Both the position numbers and the translations under genes were made by a program. The notes beneath the pieces were generated by a model. That model saw only the letters and a list, made by a program, of their open reading frames with translations. It searched no databases and had not been told where the DNA came from. From the NCBI GenBank assembly GCA_947499505.1, contig CANMOQ010000002.1, positions 124,001 through 188,000 on the forward strand: a DNA stretch of 64,000 nt, written 5' to 3'. Numbering within the stretch: position 1 is the stretch's first letter; each line of letters begins with the position of its first letter. Origin of the DNA: an uncultured Erythrobacter sp. (GTDB lineage Bacteria > Pseudomonadota > Alphaproteobacteria > Sphingomonadales > Sphingomonadaceae). Shown in pieces: positions 1-9,244 of this stretch.

Positions 1-38
1 TAAAAACAACCATGGGCGTTCAAGCATGTTCGCCAATG

Positions 39-60
39 TTTTTCATGTTTTTTTCATGGA
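39..60 (+). repeat. Putative attL, left copy of 22-bp direct repeat
   Basis: The repeat reads T5-CATG-T7-CATGGA and is identical to 30758-30779. It lies directly upstream of the preferred integrase start at 80. The two CATG blocks separated by a T tract could be the crossover core, but the exact crossover point cannot be read from one sequence. Confidence 0.8.
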
Positions 61-79
61 TTTTGGAGCCAGCCGCACA

Positions 80-1249
80 ATGCCCGATCTCAGCCGAATC
101 AATGAGCGCGATAAGCTGAAGGCACGAGCTGGTGACGAGCCACACTGGCAGCGCCTGCGCCAAGGCTGTTACGTAGGGTTTCGACCTTCAAAGAAGGGCA
201 AACGGGGCACTTGGTTCGCGCGGGCCTATAACGTCGACACAAAACGCAATTCGCGAAAGTCGCTTGGCGATTATGGAAAGCTCGAAGGCCACGATGTTTT
301 CAATCAAGCGAAAGCGGATGCGGAATTGTGGGCTGATACGGTCGAGTGTGGAGGAGAACGGGCCAGCGACATGGTTACCGTCAAGGATGCCTGCGAAGCA
401 TACGCGAAAGAGAAGCCCTGCCCGATTCAAGGAGGGATTCTGCGGCGGCACGTCTATTCCGATGCCATCGCCAAGGTTAAGCTGGACAAATTGCGACGGC
501 ACCATTTGCGCAGCTGGCGCAAGCGGCTGGAACAAGCCCCTGCATTGGTTTCGCGAAACAAGAAGGGCGCTAAGTTATGGAAAGAGCGCGCCAAGTCGAC
601 CGTGAACCGCGATATGGTCCCGCTACGAGCTGCGCTGGGGCAAGTCCTGAAACACGGTACACCGAACACCGATGCCGCATGGCAGGAGGCGCTCCGCCCC
701 TTCAAAGGAGCAGATAAGCGCCGAAACCTGTATCTGAACAAGCCGGAGCGCAAACGCCTGATTGATGCCCTGCGCGATGATGCGCGGCCATTTGTGCAGG
801 GCCTTTGCATGCTGCCTTTGCGTCCCGGCGCTTTGGCAACCCTAACAGCACGCGACTTTGACAAGCGAACCCGCACCCTCACCATTGGCAAGGACAAGAA
901 CGACAATCCGCGCCAGATTACGGTGCCGCCGGTGATTGCTGATTTCTTTGCCAAACAGGTGAAGGGCAAACTGCCAGCCGCGCCGATCTTTGCCCGCGCT
1001 GGCGGGGAGGTATGGAACAAGGACGCGTGGAAGTATCCGATCAAGGACGCGGTTAACGCGGCTGGCTTACCAAGTGCCGTATCGGCCTACACACTTAGAC
1101 ACTGCGTTATTACCGACCTGATCCGCGCTGGCTTGCCTATCCTGACGGTTGCGCAGCTATCAGGAACAAGTGTTGCCATGATCGAAAAGCACTATGGCCA
1201 TCTGGTGCGCGATGATGCCGAAGACGCGCTGGCGAGTATTGCGATTTGA
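80..1249 (+). CDS. Tyrosine-type site-specific integrase (island integrase 1)
   Basis: This is a phage-type tyrosine recombinase of about 389 aa that would catalyse integration and excision at the flanking 22-bp repeats. The N-terminal part resembles an arm-binding domain. The catalytic C-terminal part shows the first Arg (LPLRPGAL), a beta-hairpin Lys region (KDKNDNPRQ), a box-II YTLRH in which Tyr takes the place of the usual first His, and the nucleophile Tyr in KHYGHL close to the C-terminus. I chose ATG 80, preceded by GGAG at 65-68. An upstream in-frame ATG at 26 would translate through the att repeat and is less likely. The last 20 or so codons are nearly duplicated at 20553-20623. Confidence 0.9.
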   Translation: MPDLSRINERDKLKARAGDEPHWQRLRQGCYVGFRPSKKGKRGTWFARAYNVDTKRNSRKSLGDYGKLEGHDVFNQAKADAELWADTVECGGERASDMVTVKDACEAYAKEKPCPIQGGILRRHVYSDAIAKVKLDKLRRHHLRSWRKRLEQAPALVSRNKKGAKLWKERAKSTVNRDMVPLRAALGQVLKHGTPNTDAAWQEALRPFKGADKRRNLYLNKPERKRLIDALRDDARPFVQGLCMLPLRPGALATLTARDFDKRTRTLTIGKDKNDNPRQITVPPVIADFFAKQVKGKLPAAPIFARAGGEVWNKDAWKYPIKDAVNAAGLPSAVSAYTLRHCVITDLIRAGLPILTVAQLSGTSVAMIEKHYGHLVRDDAEDALASIAI

Positions 1250-1299
1250 TTTTGGGCTAATGGAGCAATGGTCTGTTTGTTGTCGCCAAAATGCCAAAA

Positions 1300-1497
1300 G
1301 CGGACAGTCCGCAAACGACCCTATTCTGTTGAAAAACTCCGCTATCGATTTTGGCGAGCAATATCTGGTGTCAGTGCGACCGCCCTGTGTAGTAATGTGC
1401 CGCCCTCCATGGGATTTCCGAATGATAATTACCCGAAAAGACGCGCGAAGCGGCTACGCCCGACTTTTTCAACACAATAGACCCAATTGCGGACGTT
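1300..1497 (+). repeat. Dispersed intergenic repeat, copy A (interrupted)
   Basis: After removing the inserted element at 1322-1479 and one target copy, the sequence reads GCGGACAGTCCGC, then aaac, GACCC, aattGCGGACGTT. It aligns with the 3' half of copies at 4641-4770 and 10129-10260, which share CGACCCA and TAGCGGACG. GCGGACAGTCCGC (1300-1312) is itself a palindrome. No gene is supported between 1250 and 1505. Confidence 0.6.
1322..1479. mobile_element. MITE-like element with 18-bp terminal inverted repeats
   Basis: The 158-bp sequence has ends TATTCTGTTGAAAAACTC (1322-1339) and, as reverse complement of 1462-1479, TATTGTGTTGAAAAAGTC, matching at 16 of 18 positions. It is flanked by identical GACCC pentamers (1317-1321 and 1480-1484) that read as a target-site duplication. 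The uninterrupted target (cGACCCaa/tGCGGAC) is visible in related repeat copies elsewhere in the window. There is no room for a transposase, so mobilisation in trans by a full-length relative is inferred. I cannot name the transposase family. Confidence 0.75.
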
Positions 1498-1505
1498 GAT
1501 CCAAG

Positions 1506-1778
1506 CTACTTCCGCGTCCGCTCCAACAGGTCCACGAGTTCCTCAAACTTCTCGCGCTGCTCGCCCTCGTCACCACTGGCGATAGCTTCAGCTACACAGC
1601 AAGCCGCATGGTCTTTCAAAACCTGCGTTTCGACTTTGGCCAACGCCGATTTGATCGCGGCGATTTGGTGAAGGATGTCCATGCAGTAGCGATCATCCTC
1701 GACCATCTGCGCGACGCCGCGCACTTGGCCTTCGATCCGCTTGAGGCGGTTCAGCTTTGCATCAGTGTCCTTGGTCAT
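1506..1778 (-). CDS. csoR: CsoR/RcnR-family copper-sensing repressor
   Basis: A 90-aa all-helical DUF156-type metal-sensing repressor. It shows the family segments RLKRIEGQVRGV near the N-terminus, then the candidate Cu(I) ligands Cys (DRYC) and His-x3-Cys (DHAACC), matching the C-H-C set of CsoR sensors. I placed the start at 1778 (MTKDTDAKLNRL), preceded by an AGGA-type ribosome site; the longer frame would run through the operator. It is transcribed divergently from copA, with a G/C-rich operator between them, so copper would release it and induce copAB (family inference). Confidence 0.88.
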   Translation of the reverse strand: MTKDTDAKLNRLKRIEGQVRGVAQMVEDDRYCMDILHQIAAIKSALAKVETQVLKDHAACCVAEAIASGDEGEQREKFEELVDLLERTRK

Positions 1779-1796
1779 TTGTCGATCCTGATTGAA

Positions 1797-1813
1797 ATAC
1801 CCTAGGGGGGTAT
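1797..1813. promoter_or_regulatory. CsoR-type operator between csoR and copA
   Basis: The 17-bp imperfect palindrome ATACCCTAGGGGGGTAT matches the general ATACCC-n-GGGTAT shape of CsoR-class operators. It lies in the 76-nt divergent intergenic region, 19 nt from the csoR start and 42 nt from the copA start, where a repressor could control both directions. Confidence 0.75.
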
Positions 1814-1854
1814 ATATAGGTGATGTCATTCGTTCAACAGAGATCACTTCTTAC

Positions 1855-3558
1855 ATGCCCCAGTTCTCCCGCCGCAACATCATCACCAGCACTGCCGCAC
1901 TGGCCGCAGCTTCCTCGCTTTCGATGCCTGCTTGGGCGCGTGGTCAGTCGATGCCTCACGCGAACAAGGGCTTTGGTGAGTTGTCTGGCGAGAACATCAA
2001 CCTCTCGATTGGCGATGCTCACTTCATGACTGACGGACGGTCGGGTCACGCCTTTGCTGTGAACGGCACCGTGCCCGGTCCCCTGATCCGATTGCGCGAG
2101 GGTCAGGGCGTTCGCCTGCACGTTACCAACAATCTGGACGAGGATAGTTCGATCCATTGGCACGGGCTTCTTTTACCGTTCCAGTTTGATGGCGTTCCCG
2201 GTGTCAGCTTCCCAGGTATTAAGCCGGGTGAGACCTTCACCTACGAGTTCCCGATCCGTCAGACAGGCACCTATTGGTGGCACTCACATTCAGGACTGCA
2301 AGAACAGGCGGGACACTACGGCCCTATCATCATTGAAAGCGACGAACCCGACCCGCGCTATGACCGCGACTATGTGGTACTTTTGAGTGAGTTCACCCCG
2401 ATCCATCCGCATCAGATCATGCGTTTGTTGAAGGTTGGAGAACATTATTTCCAAAACCAGATGCAAAGCGCCACTGAGGGCGAGATGTCGGGCGAGATGC
2501 GCCGCATGTGGGGCCAGATGCGCATGAACCCACGCGACATCGCGGATGTGTCAGGGCAGACCTACACCTACCTCATCAATGGCCACGGCCCTTCCGATGA
2601 TCTGCAATTGGAGTTCAAACCGGGCGAGCGTGTGCGGCTACGCGTTATCAACGGCAGTGCCATGACATTCTTCAATGTCCGCATACCCGGCGTCCCTATG
2701 ACGGTTATTCAAACCGACGGACAGGACGTTGATGAAGTCGAGGTGGACGAGTTCCAGATTGGCGTTGCCGAGACATATGACGTCATCGTCCAGCCCATAG
2801 ATGGCAGTCACGCCATCGTTGCAGAAGCCATGGATCGAAGCGGCATGGGCGTTGCCAGCCTTACTTCGCATCCCGGCCATATCGCCACTCCTCCCGCCTT
2901 GCGTGAGATACCGACACTGACCATGACCGACATGGCCATGATGGACCATGCTGCGATGGGCCATGAAGGCCACGATATGAGCGGCATGGATCACGACATG
3001 CGCGACACCTCGTTGCTACCCGATGACGTCGAGGCTGGTCCCGGCGTCGATATGGTCGCGCCAATGCCGACGGACCGGATGGACTTCCCCGGCCTTGGCT
3101 TAGACAAGGTTCCTCACCGCGTGCTGCGTTACACCGACCTCAAAGCCAAACGCATGAACCCGCACCGCGAGGTTGACCGAGAGATGGAAATACATCTCAC
3201 CGGGAACATGGAACGCTACATGTGGTCCTTTGACGGCAAGAAGTTCACTGCCGTCACCGATGAACCGATCCGCTTTGGATATGATGAGCGCGTGCGGGTT
3301 AAGCTGGTCAATCAGACCATGATGGCTCACCCGATCCACCTGCACGGCCATTTCTTCGAGATGGTGAACGGCGCAGATCATATGCACCAGCCATTGAAGC
3401 ACACGATGGTGGTGCAACCGGGTGGAACAGCTACCTTCGATCTCACCGCGAACGAGCCGGGAGACTGGGCGTTCCACTGCCACCTGCTCTACCACATGCA
3501 CGCGGGCATGATGCAGGTCGTGACCGTGCGGCCATTCCCAAACGAGGCTTTGGGCTGA
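1855..3558 (+). CDS. copA: CopA-type periplasmic multicopper oxidase
   Basis: A 567-aa copper-resistance oxidase, presumed to oxidise Cu(I) and bind copper in the periplasm. The N-terminus carries a twin-arginine signal (SRRNIIT, residues 5-11). Copper-centre motifs are HWHG (101-104), WWHSHSG (141-147), HPIHLHGH, and C-terminal HCHLLYHMHAGM, the type-1 plus trinuclear ligand block. A Met/His-rich stretch (HAAMGHEGHDMSGMDHDM) before the last domain is typical of CopA. I chose ATG 1855 because it begins the Tat signal; the frame is open back to 1792 but would overlap the operator. The stop overlaps the copB start (TGATG), so the two are coupled. Confidence 0.93.
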   Translation: MPQFSRRNIITSTAALAAASSLSMPAWARGQSMPHANKGFGELSGENINLSIGDAHFMTDGRSGHAFAVNGTVPGPLIRLREGQGVRLHVTNNLDEDSSIHWHGLLLPFQFDGVPGVSFPGIKPGETFTYEFPIRQTGTYWWHSHSGLQEQAGHYGPIIIESDEPDPRYDRDYVVLLSEFTPIHPHQIMRLLKVGEHYFQNQMQSATEGEMSGEMRRMWGQMRMNPRDIADVSGQTYTYLINGHGPSDDLQLEFKPGERVRLRVINGSAMTFFNVRIPGVPMTVIQTDGQDVDEVEVDEFQIGVAETYDVIVQPIDGSHAIVAEAMDRSGMGVASLTSHPGHIATPPALREIPTLTMTDMAMMDHAAMGHEGHDMSGMDHDMRDTSLLPDDVEAGPGVDMVAPMPTDRMDFPGLGLDKVPHRVLRYTDLKAKRMNPHREVDREMEIHLTGNMERYMWSFDGKKFTAVTDEPIRFGYDERVRVKLVNQTMMAHPIHLHGHFFEMVNGADHMHQPLKHTMVVQPGGTATFDLTANEPGDWAFHCHLLYHMHAGMMQVVTVRPFPNEALG

Positions 3559-4628
3559 TGCGCGTCCTCTCGCTTGCTAATGCAGCACTGATTGCCGTTT
3601 CGCTGTGCGGGCCATTGGCGGCGCAGGATCATTCCTCTCATGCAAGCGACCCGCAGCCGGAAGTGGATCACTGCGCAATGGGGCACCTTCCGCCCGAACA
3701 GTGCCCGCCGAAAGATGAGCACGATGGTCATGACGCAATGGATCACGGTTCAATGGATCACTCTAGCGATGGCGAAGGTGGTCAAGGCGAGCATACTGAC
3801 CATTCCACCATAGATCATGGTGCTATGGATCACAGTGAACACGGTGGGACTACGGACAAGTCTGTTCCCGGCGCTGCACCAGAAGACGCAGTGCCTGCGC
3901 GAGCCTTTGAAGGCCCCCGCCATGCAGCCGACGCGATCTGGGGTGCCGAGGCCATGGCCCCAAGCCGCGATAACCTAGCCCGTGAGAACGGCGGGATGCG
4001 CACGGGAAGCGTTCTCATCGAAAGACTTGAAGCACGCATCGCGGCGGATGGCGGAGAAGATGGATATGTTTGGGACGCGCAAGCGTTCTATGGCGGCGAC
4101 ATCAACCGCTTTGTCCTGAAAACAGAAGGCAAAGGCGAGTTCGGCGGCAAATTGGAGGACGCCGAGATACAGGCGCTCTATAGCCGCGCCATCGGCCCCT
4201 TCTTTGATCTGCAAGCGGGTGTGCGGTTTGATTCGGAGCCGGACACACGTGGGCATCTGGTTGTCGGTGTGCAGGGTCTCGCGCCCTACATGTTCCATGT
4301 CGATGGCGCGCTGTTCTTGTCGGATCGAGGCGATCTCACTGCGCGCTTGGAAGGCGAATACGATCAGAGGATTACGCAGAGGCTAATTGTGCAGCCGCGC
4401 CTTGAGGTTGAATTGTCGGCCCAAGACATTCCCGAACGCGGGATCGGTGCTGGGATCACTAAGATCGAGCCGGGTGTGCGGCTGCGCTACGAGATCGAAC
4501 GCGAGTTCGCGCCGTATGTCGGCATCGAATATGAGGCTGCGTTGGGGGAAACCGCAGACATCGCCAGAGCCGCTGGCGAAGACCCAGATGGGCTAAAGGT
4601 GGTGGTCGGCTTGAGGGTTTGGTTTTAG
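3558..4628 (+). CDS. copB: CopB outer-membrane copper resistance protein
   Basis: A 356-aa exported protein. A signal peptide ends at AAQDHSSHA, followed by a His/Met-rich segment with repeated MDHGSMDHS-like units (about residues 35-95) that should bind copper. The C-terminal 230 or so residues match the CopB beta-barrel (RTGSVLIERLEAR, WDAQAFYGGD, GLRVWF) and end in Phe, as outer-membrane barrels do. It starts inside the copA stop codon and belongs to the same transcript, controlled by CsoR. Confidence 0.92.
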   Translation: MRVLSLANAALIAVSLCGPLAAQDHSSHASDPQPEVDHCAMGHLPPEQCPPKDEHDGHDAMDHGSMDHSSDGEGGQGEHTDHSTIDHGAMDHSEHGGTTDKSVPGAAPEDAVPARAFEGPRHAADAIWGAEAMAPSRDNLARENGGMRTGSVLIERLEARIAADGGEDGYVWDAQAFYGGDINRFVLKTEGKGEFGGKLEDAEIQALYSRAIGPFFDLQAGVRFDSEPDTRGHLVVGVQGLAPYMFHVDGALFLSDRGDLTARLEGEYDQRITQRLIVQPRLEVELSAQDIPERGIGAGITKIEPGVRLRYEIEREFAPYVGIEYEAALGETADIARAAGEDPDGLKVVVGLRVWF

Positions 4629-4640
4629 CGAAGGGCGCAG

Positions 4641-4770
4641 TGTCCGCTCCCACCCCCATGAGCAGCCTCTCACGAGCCCATAGAACCATCCTGCCAGCAG
4701 ACTGACAGCTTGACTTGGTCGCCAGCCGTAAGCAGCCGATCCGCTGTCGACCCAATAGCGGACGCTCTGA
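4641..4770 (+). repeat. Dispersed intergenic repeat, copy B
   Basis: The 130-bp copy starts GTCCGCTCCCACCCCCAT, contains CAGCAGACTGACAGCT, and ends CGACCCAATAGCGGACG. It aligns along its length with copy C at 10129-10260 in the same orientation. It occupies the gap between copB and the TonB receptor. No gene is seen in 4629-4948. Confidence 0.65.
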
Positions 4771-4948
4771 GAGCCCTCATTGGTCGGCATTCTGTGCTCA
4801 ATAACAGTAGCCTGTTTTCGTTGGGACAGCGATCGGTCGATTCTGACTTCTTATCTTATCAGCGCTCCAGAGAAGTTCTTTTTGCAATTGACTCGCAAGA
4901 GCAACTGGGTCACGAGGCTCAGTGTTCGAATGCAGAAGGGGTCATCAC

Positions 4949-7120
4949 TTGCTCAAATCAAATACCACGGCGCTCAGATTAGCATTGTTGGCGTCCACTT
5001 GCGTTGCCACCAGCGCCCATGCGCAAGAAGCGCAGGATGTCGGTCCATCCGATGAAGAAGGCACGATCATTGTCACCGGTGAGGTTTCCACGTTCGGCGC
5101 AACAAAGTCTGAAACGCCAATCCTAGAAACCTCTCGCTCGGTATCAGTTATCACCAATGATGCATGGCGCGAGCGTGGTGCGCTCACCCTTGATGATACA
5201 TTGAACTACACCGCTGGTGTGGTTGGCGACACATTCGGTTTCTCGACACGGGGAGACTTCCCCAGGGTTCGCGGTCTCGATGTGCCTGAGTATCTCGACA
5301 ACATTCAGGTGCTGTTCGGTTTCTACAACAACGCCCGCTCTGACATTTACACGCTTGAACAGGTTGAGGTTCTAAAGGGACCAGCATCAGTTCTCTATGG
5401 GCAAGGTTCGCCTGGCGGTATCCTCAACACGGTGAGCAAGCGTGCTGGGCCTGACAATATCGGCAGCGAAGTGTTTGTTGAATACGGCACATTCGATCGG
5501 GCGCAAGTTTCTGCCGATATCGGTGTCGATCTTTCCGGTGATGGAACGCTCACCGGTCGGCTTGTCACGCTTTACCGCGATGCCGATACGCAAGTGGATT
5601 TCGTGAATGACGACGCATTTATCATCGCGCCGTCGATCACTTTCTATAACGGCCAAACTGCGCTTACAGTTCTAGCCAACTACACGGACCGGGAAAGCGA
5701 CACAGCGCATCAGTTTTTGCCCTTGGCAGTAACAGCATGTGCCAGCAGCGATGTCGCGATTTCCGAACCCAACATCTGCTCTGGTGGTATTACAGAGGAA
5801 GTTGACGCGTCGCTTTACGTGGGGGAACCGGCTTTCAATCGCTACGATAGCGAGAGCTTCTCGCTCACCGGGTTTCTCCAACACCAATTCAGCGAAGCCA
5901 TCGGGTTCGAAGCGACCGCTCGTTACCGCGACAACAGGGCCGATTACAGCCAGACATGGGTGTCGTTCCTTGGCGATGGCACTCCGCGAGTATTGGCCGA
6001 TGGCACGGCGGTCGGACGCAGTTGGTATGACGCCCCTGCAAGCTCTGACCAGCTCGCCATCGACGGGCGCTTTCGTGCGCAATTCTCAACCGGTGCGATT
6101 GAGCATGAGGTGCTCGCAGGCATCAACTACCAGACAATTGACACCCTGCTGGATGCTGCGTTTCTTTATGCGCAGCCGACCACCTTCAATGTCTTCAACC
6201 CGGTTTATGATGGGTCGGAAATCCCCGCTGATGCCCTGTTTGAGGCAGCGCGGGCGAGAAGCGTAAATGAGATCGATACGGTCGGATACTACATCAACAA
6301 TCAGATGACCGTCGGCAATCTCGTCCTGAATGCAGGCGTTCGATTTGATGAGTTGGAAACTGGTAACGGCACCACGACGCAAGATGACGACGCCACCAGC
6401 CTTAGTTTTGGCGCGCTCTACAAGACCGCAATCGGCCTCAACCCTTATGTTAGTTATGCCGAAAGCTTTCAGGCAGTGGTTGGCAATGACACTGTCACGA
6501 ACGAGCCGTTACTCCCGCAAGAAGGCAAGCAGATCGAAGTTGGTGTAAAGTTCCAACCACGCGGGACACGCACCTACATCACGGCTGCATATTTCGACAT
6601 TGAACAATCCAATCTGCCCAACCCTGCGGCCTTGCCCAATGCCGCTTCGCAGCAGGAAGGGGTTGCGAAAATCAGTGGCTTCGAAATTGAGGCTACGACT
6701 GCCATCGGGGATGTGTCGATCGACGCAGCCTTCAGCATAATCGATACAGAAGACCCAGACGGCGTCCGCTTCCCAAGTGTACCCGAGGTGCAGGGTTCGG
6801 CCTGGATCGCATGGAAGCCTTCGTCAGAGCAGCTAGATGGGTTGGTTGTCGGCGCTGGCATCCGCTACGCCGAGGGCAATGAAAGCAGCGGTACGGCTTT
6901 TCTTGCCGCCAATGGTTTCGCGCCGACGCCGGTCTTGATTGAAACCGATGGCTATACCGTTTTCGATGGTTTGATCGGCTACAACTTTGATCGGTACTCC
7001 ATCACGCTGAATGCGCGAAACATCTTTGACAGCGAGTTTTACGGCACCTGCCTGTCGCGCGGGGACTGTTTCCCCGGCGAAGGGCGCACAATCCAGGTCC
7101 GCGCTGGCGTGCGCTTCTAA
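4949..7120 (+). CDS. TonB-dependent siderophore receptor
   Basis: An outer-membrane ferric-siderophore receptor of about 723 aa, FhuA/FoxA-like. A signal peptide ends near ATSAHAQ, then comes a plug domain with the conserved VEVLKGPASVLYGQGSPGG, then a 22-strand-type barrel ending in RAGVRF. The start is uncertain. TTG 4949 has AGAAGGGG seven nt upstream and gives a clean signal peptide, while GTG 4922 is the only longer in-frame option. It heads a four-gene uptake cluster (4949-10048) with a membrane protein, a PepSY-TM protein and a lipoprotein. The siderophore is not predictable from the sequence. Confidence 0.92.
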   Translation: MLKSNTTALRLALLASTCVATSAHAQEAQDVGPSDEEGTIIVTGEVSTFGATKSETPILETSRSVSVITNDAWRERGALTLDDTLNYTAGVVGDTFGFSTRGDFPRVRGLDVPEYLDNIQVLFGFYNNARSDIYTLEQVEVLKGPASVLYGQGSPGGILNTVSKRAGPDNIGSEVFVEYGTFDRAQVSADIGVDLSGDGTLTGRLVTLYRDADTQVDFVNDDAFIIAPSITFYNGQTALTVLANYTDRESDTAHQFLPLAVTACASSDVAISEPNICSGGITEEVDASLYVGEPAFNRYDSESFSLTGFLQHQFSEAIGFEATARYRDNRADYSQTWVSFLGDGTPRVLADGTAVGRSWYDAPASSDQLAIDGRFRAQFSTGAIEHEVLAGINYQTIDTLLDAAFLYAQPTTFNVFNPVYDGSEIPADALFEAARARSVNEIDTVGYYINNQMTVGNLVLNAGVRFDELETGNGTTTQDDDATSLSFGALYKTAIGLNPYVSYAESFQAVVGNDTVTNEPLLPQEGKQIEVGVKFQPRGTRTYITAAYFDIEQSNLPNPAALPNAASQQEGVAKISGFEIEATTAIGDVSIDAAFSIIDTEDPDGVRFPSVPEVQGSAWIAWKPSSEQLDGLVVGAGIRYAEGNESSGTAFLAANGFAPTPVLIETDGYTVFDGLIGYNFDRYSITLNARNIFDSEFYGTCLSRGDCFPGEGRTIQVRAGVRF

Positions 7121-7133
7121 GGGGGCTCGTGTT

Positions 7134-7718
7134 GTGGTGATCTGGCAAGTCTTAGGGTTGGGACTGGCGGCGATGGGCGTTTACTCGCTCTATTTCGCAT
7201 GGCAGCGCAAGGCACGTAGTTGGCCGCTTGTGGTGGCCGGCTGGGTGCTGGTCTTGGGCTCGATCACCTCATGGAGCCAGACCAGCGGCGTCGACAAGGG
7301 ACCTGCCTTGGGTGTTGTCGCAGTCATACTGGTCGCTTTGATCACAATTATCGCAGCCGCGATCAAAGCGCCGGTAAAGACGCGCCGCACGATCACACCT
7401 CGCCAGCCACAGCAAAGCTGGCAAGCCAGCGTCTGGCATGAAGGATTATCCATCACGGCATCAATCCTTGCGATCGCAATCCTTGCCCTGATCGCCGCGC
7501 TGGCGAGCTGCACGGCTATGTTCATGGCTGGCCGCGCTGTAGGATTGGAGCACACGGCCAATCTGACACTCTCAATGTTCGCCTTCCCGATGGCTTGGGC
7601 AGGGCTTGCGACTTTCATCGGCTATTCGACAAGCACGTTTTTGCGAGCAGCCGTGCTGCTTGGACTGGCCGTCGTCTCGGCGGCGATCATACTCGTAACT
7701 ATGCAAGGGGGCGGCTGA
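7134..7718 (+). CDS. Membrane protein of the siderophore cluster
   Basis: An integral membrane protein of about 194 aa with roughly six hydrophobic segments. It is unrecognised beyond its placement between a TonB receptor and a PepSY-TM protein, a position often filled by small inner-membrane iron-uptake accessory proteins. The start is GTG 7134 or 7137, preceded by AAGGGGGCT; the open frame extends back inside the receptor gene, which is not credible as coding. The stop is one nt before the next ATG, so the genes are coupled. A direct role in iron acquisition is inferred from context only. Confidence 0.7.
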   Translation: MVIWQVLGLGLAAMGVYSLYFAWQRKARSWPLVVAGWVLVLGSITSWSQTSGVDKGPALGVVAVILVALITIIAAAIKAPVKTRRTITPRQPQQSWQASVWHEGLSITASILAIAILALIAALASCTAMFMAGRAVGLEHTANLTLSMFAFPMAWAGLATFIGYSTSTFLRAAVLLGLAVVSAAIILVTMQGGG

Positions 7719-7719
7719 G

Positions 7720-9207
7720 ATGTCAGCGTCAAACTCAAAGGCATCGGCAACGCGCGTGGCAAAGTCGCTTGAGGCGCATAGCCTGATCGCCGTCATCTTT
7801 GGTGGGCTGATTTACATCCTGGCCGTCACCGGCACCCTTTCGGTGTTCAATCATGAGTTTCAGCGTTGGGAACAGCCGAACGTGCCAGAAATGGAGAGCA
7901 TCTCTCCAGAGGCGGCTGAAATGGCGGCGCTGGAGGTGTTCAGGAGCGAAGAAACGCCGACGACGCACCTCTATGTGAACTTCCCGCAGGAAGATTTGCC
8001 GCGCACAGTTATCACCACCGATACGCAGGCGTTCTTCGCTGCGCCCGACGGCACGATCGCTGCGAAGGAGGCGTTTCCTTGGACGCAGTTCCTGCTCGAC
8101 CTGCACTATTATTTGCACTTGCCGCAAATCCTTGGCCTCACCGTAGTGGGAGCGTTGGGCGCGATGCTCATCGCAATGTCGTTTTCGGGCTTGCTGGCTC
8201 ACCCGCGCATCTTTCGTGACGCGTTTACATTCCGCAGGGGTGCGGGCCGTCTAACGACTGTTGATCTGCATAATCGTCTGAGCGTTTGGACGTTGCCGTT
8301 CCATCTATCCAATGCCCTGACAGGTGCGATACTCGGCCTTGCCAGCATTCTCGCTTTTGCCATAGCAGCGGCCGGTTTCAACAACGATACAGACGCTGTT
8401 TTCAACCCAGTCTTTGGTAGTGAGCCGGAAGAGAACTCGGCCCCCGCCGAGGTGGCAACGATAAGCACGCCTTTGACATACATGGCGCGCGAATTTCCCG
8501 ATCTTGATGTCACATATTTCATCTTGCACGACCCAGGGACGGCGGGACAACACAGTTCCATAATCGCGGAGCACCGTGATCGTTTGATCTTTGGTGAGTA
8601 CTATAACTTCACCTCAGACGGAGACTACGAAGGAAATGTCGGCATATCCGACGGAACGGTTGGCCAGCAGATCACTGGGGCCGTTTACAATGTGCATTTC
8701 GGCAACTGGGGCGGGTTGCTGGTTAAGTTGGCCTATCTCATCTTCGGCGTTGGTCTTTGTGTGATCATAGCCAGCGGCTTGAGCATTTATTTTGCAAAAC
8801 GTGAAGCGAACGGTCGACCAGCGCCGAAACTCGCAGCGGTTTGGTCAGGTCTCATTTGGGGTACTCCTGCAATGCTCGCCGCGACCTTGGCGGCTGCGCT
8901 GCTTGGTTCGAGCGGTGGCGGTTTGGTGGCCATCTTCTGGATCGGCCTCCTCGCCACCCTGATCATTGCGGGTTTTATCGGACGCGAAAAGACGCAAACG
9001 TTTGGTCGCACATTTATGCTGACGAGCTTGGTCTTAGTGCTCGCCATTTACACTGGGCGATATGGCATGAGTGCCTTTTCCAATGCTGGCCTTAGCATCT
9101 CGCTATTGGGCGCTGTCTTGGCTGCGGGGTTGGGCTGGTGGAGCTTGAACGCGCGCAAGAACCGACTTGGTGGAACAGACGAAGCCGCAGCACAACCGGC
9201 TGAATGA
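7720..9207 (+). CDS. PepSY-associated TM protein, putative ferric-siderophore reductase
   Basis: A 495-aa inner-membrane protein with the PepSY-TM layout. The first TM helix is at about residues 22-45, followed by a periplasmic PepSY-like region, paired helices near 145-220 and 335-360, and several further C-terminal helices. It has the family hallmark of an N-terminal AHSLIAVIFGGLIYILAVTG helix followed by FNHEF. Members next to TonB receptors are thought to reduce ferric siderophores or release iron at the inner membrane (family knowledge; the activity here is inferred). Confidence 0.85.
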   Translation: MSASNSKASATRVAKSLEAHSLIAVIFGGLIYILAVTGTLSVFNHEFQRWEQPNVPEMESISPEAAEMAALEVFRSEETPTTHLYVNFPQEDLPRTVITTDTQAFFAAPDGTIAAKEAFPWTQFLLDLHYYLHLPQILGLTVVGALGAMLIAMSFSGLLAHPRIFRDAFTFRRGAGRLTTVDLHNRLSVWTLPFHLSNALTGAILGLASILAFAIAAAGFNNDTDAVFNPVFGSEPEENSAPAEVATISTPLTYMAREFPDLDVTYFILHDPGTAGQHSSIIAEHRDRLIFGEYYNFTSDGDYEGNVGISDGTVGQQITGAVYNVHFGNWGGLLVKLAYLIFGVGLCVIIASGLSIYFAKREANGRPAPKLAAVWSGLIWGTPAMLAATLAAALLGSSGGGLVAIFWIGLLATLIIAGFIGREKTQTFGRTFMLTSLVLVLAIYTGRYGMSAFSNAGLSISLLGAVLAAGLGWWSLNARKNRLGGTDEAAAQPAE

Positions 9208-9244
9208 TGAGAACAATCGGATAACCTGCACTGGAGTAAGAACG

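Noticed and set aside
26-79. 18-codon N-terminal extension of integrase 1
   Set aside because: It would translate the att repeat. ATG 80 has a ribosome site and begins the conserved protein.
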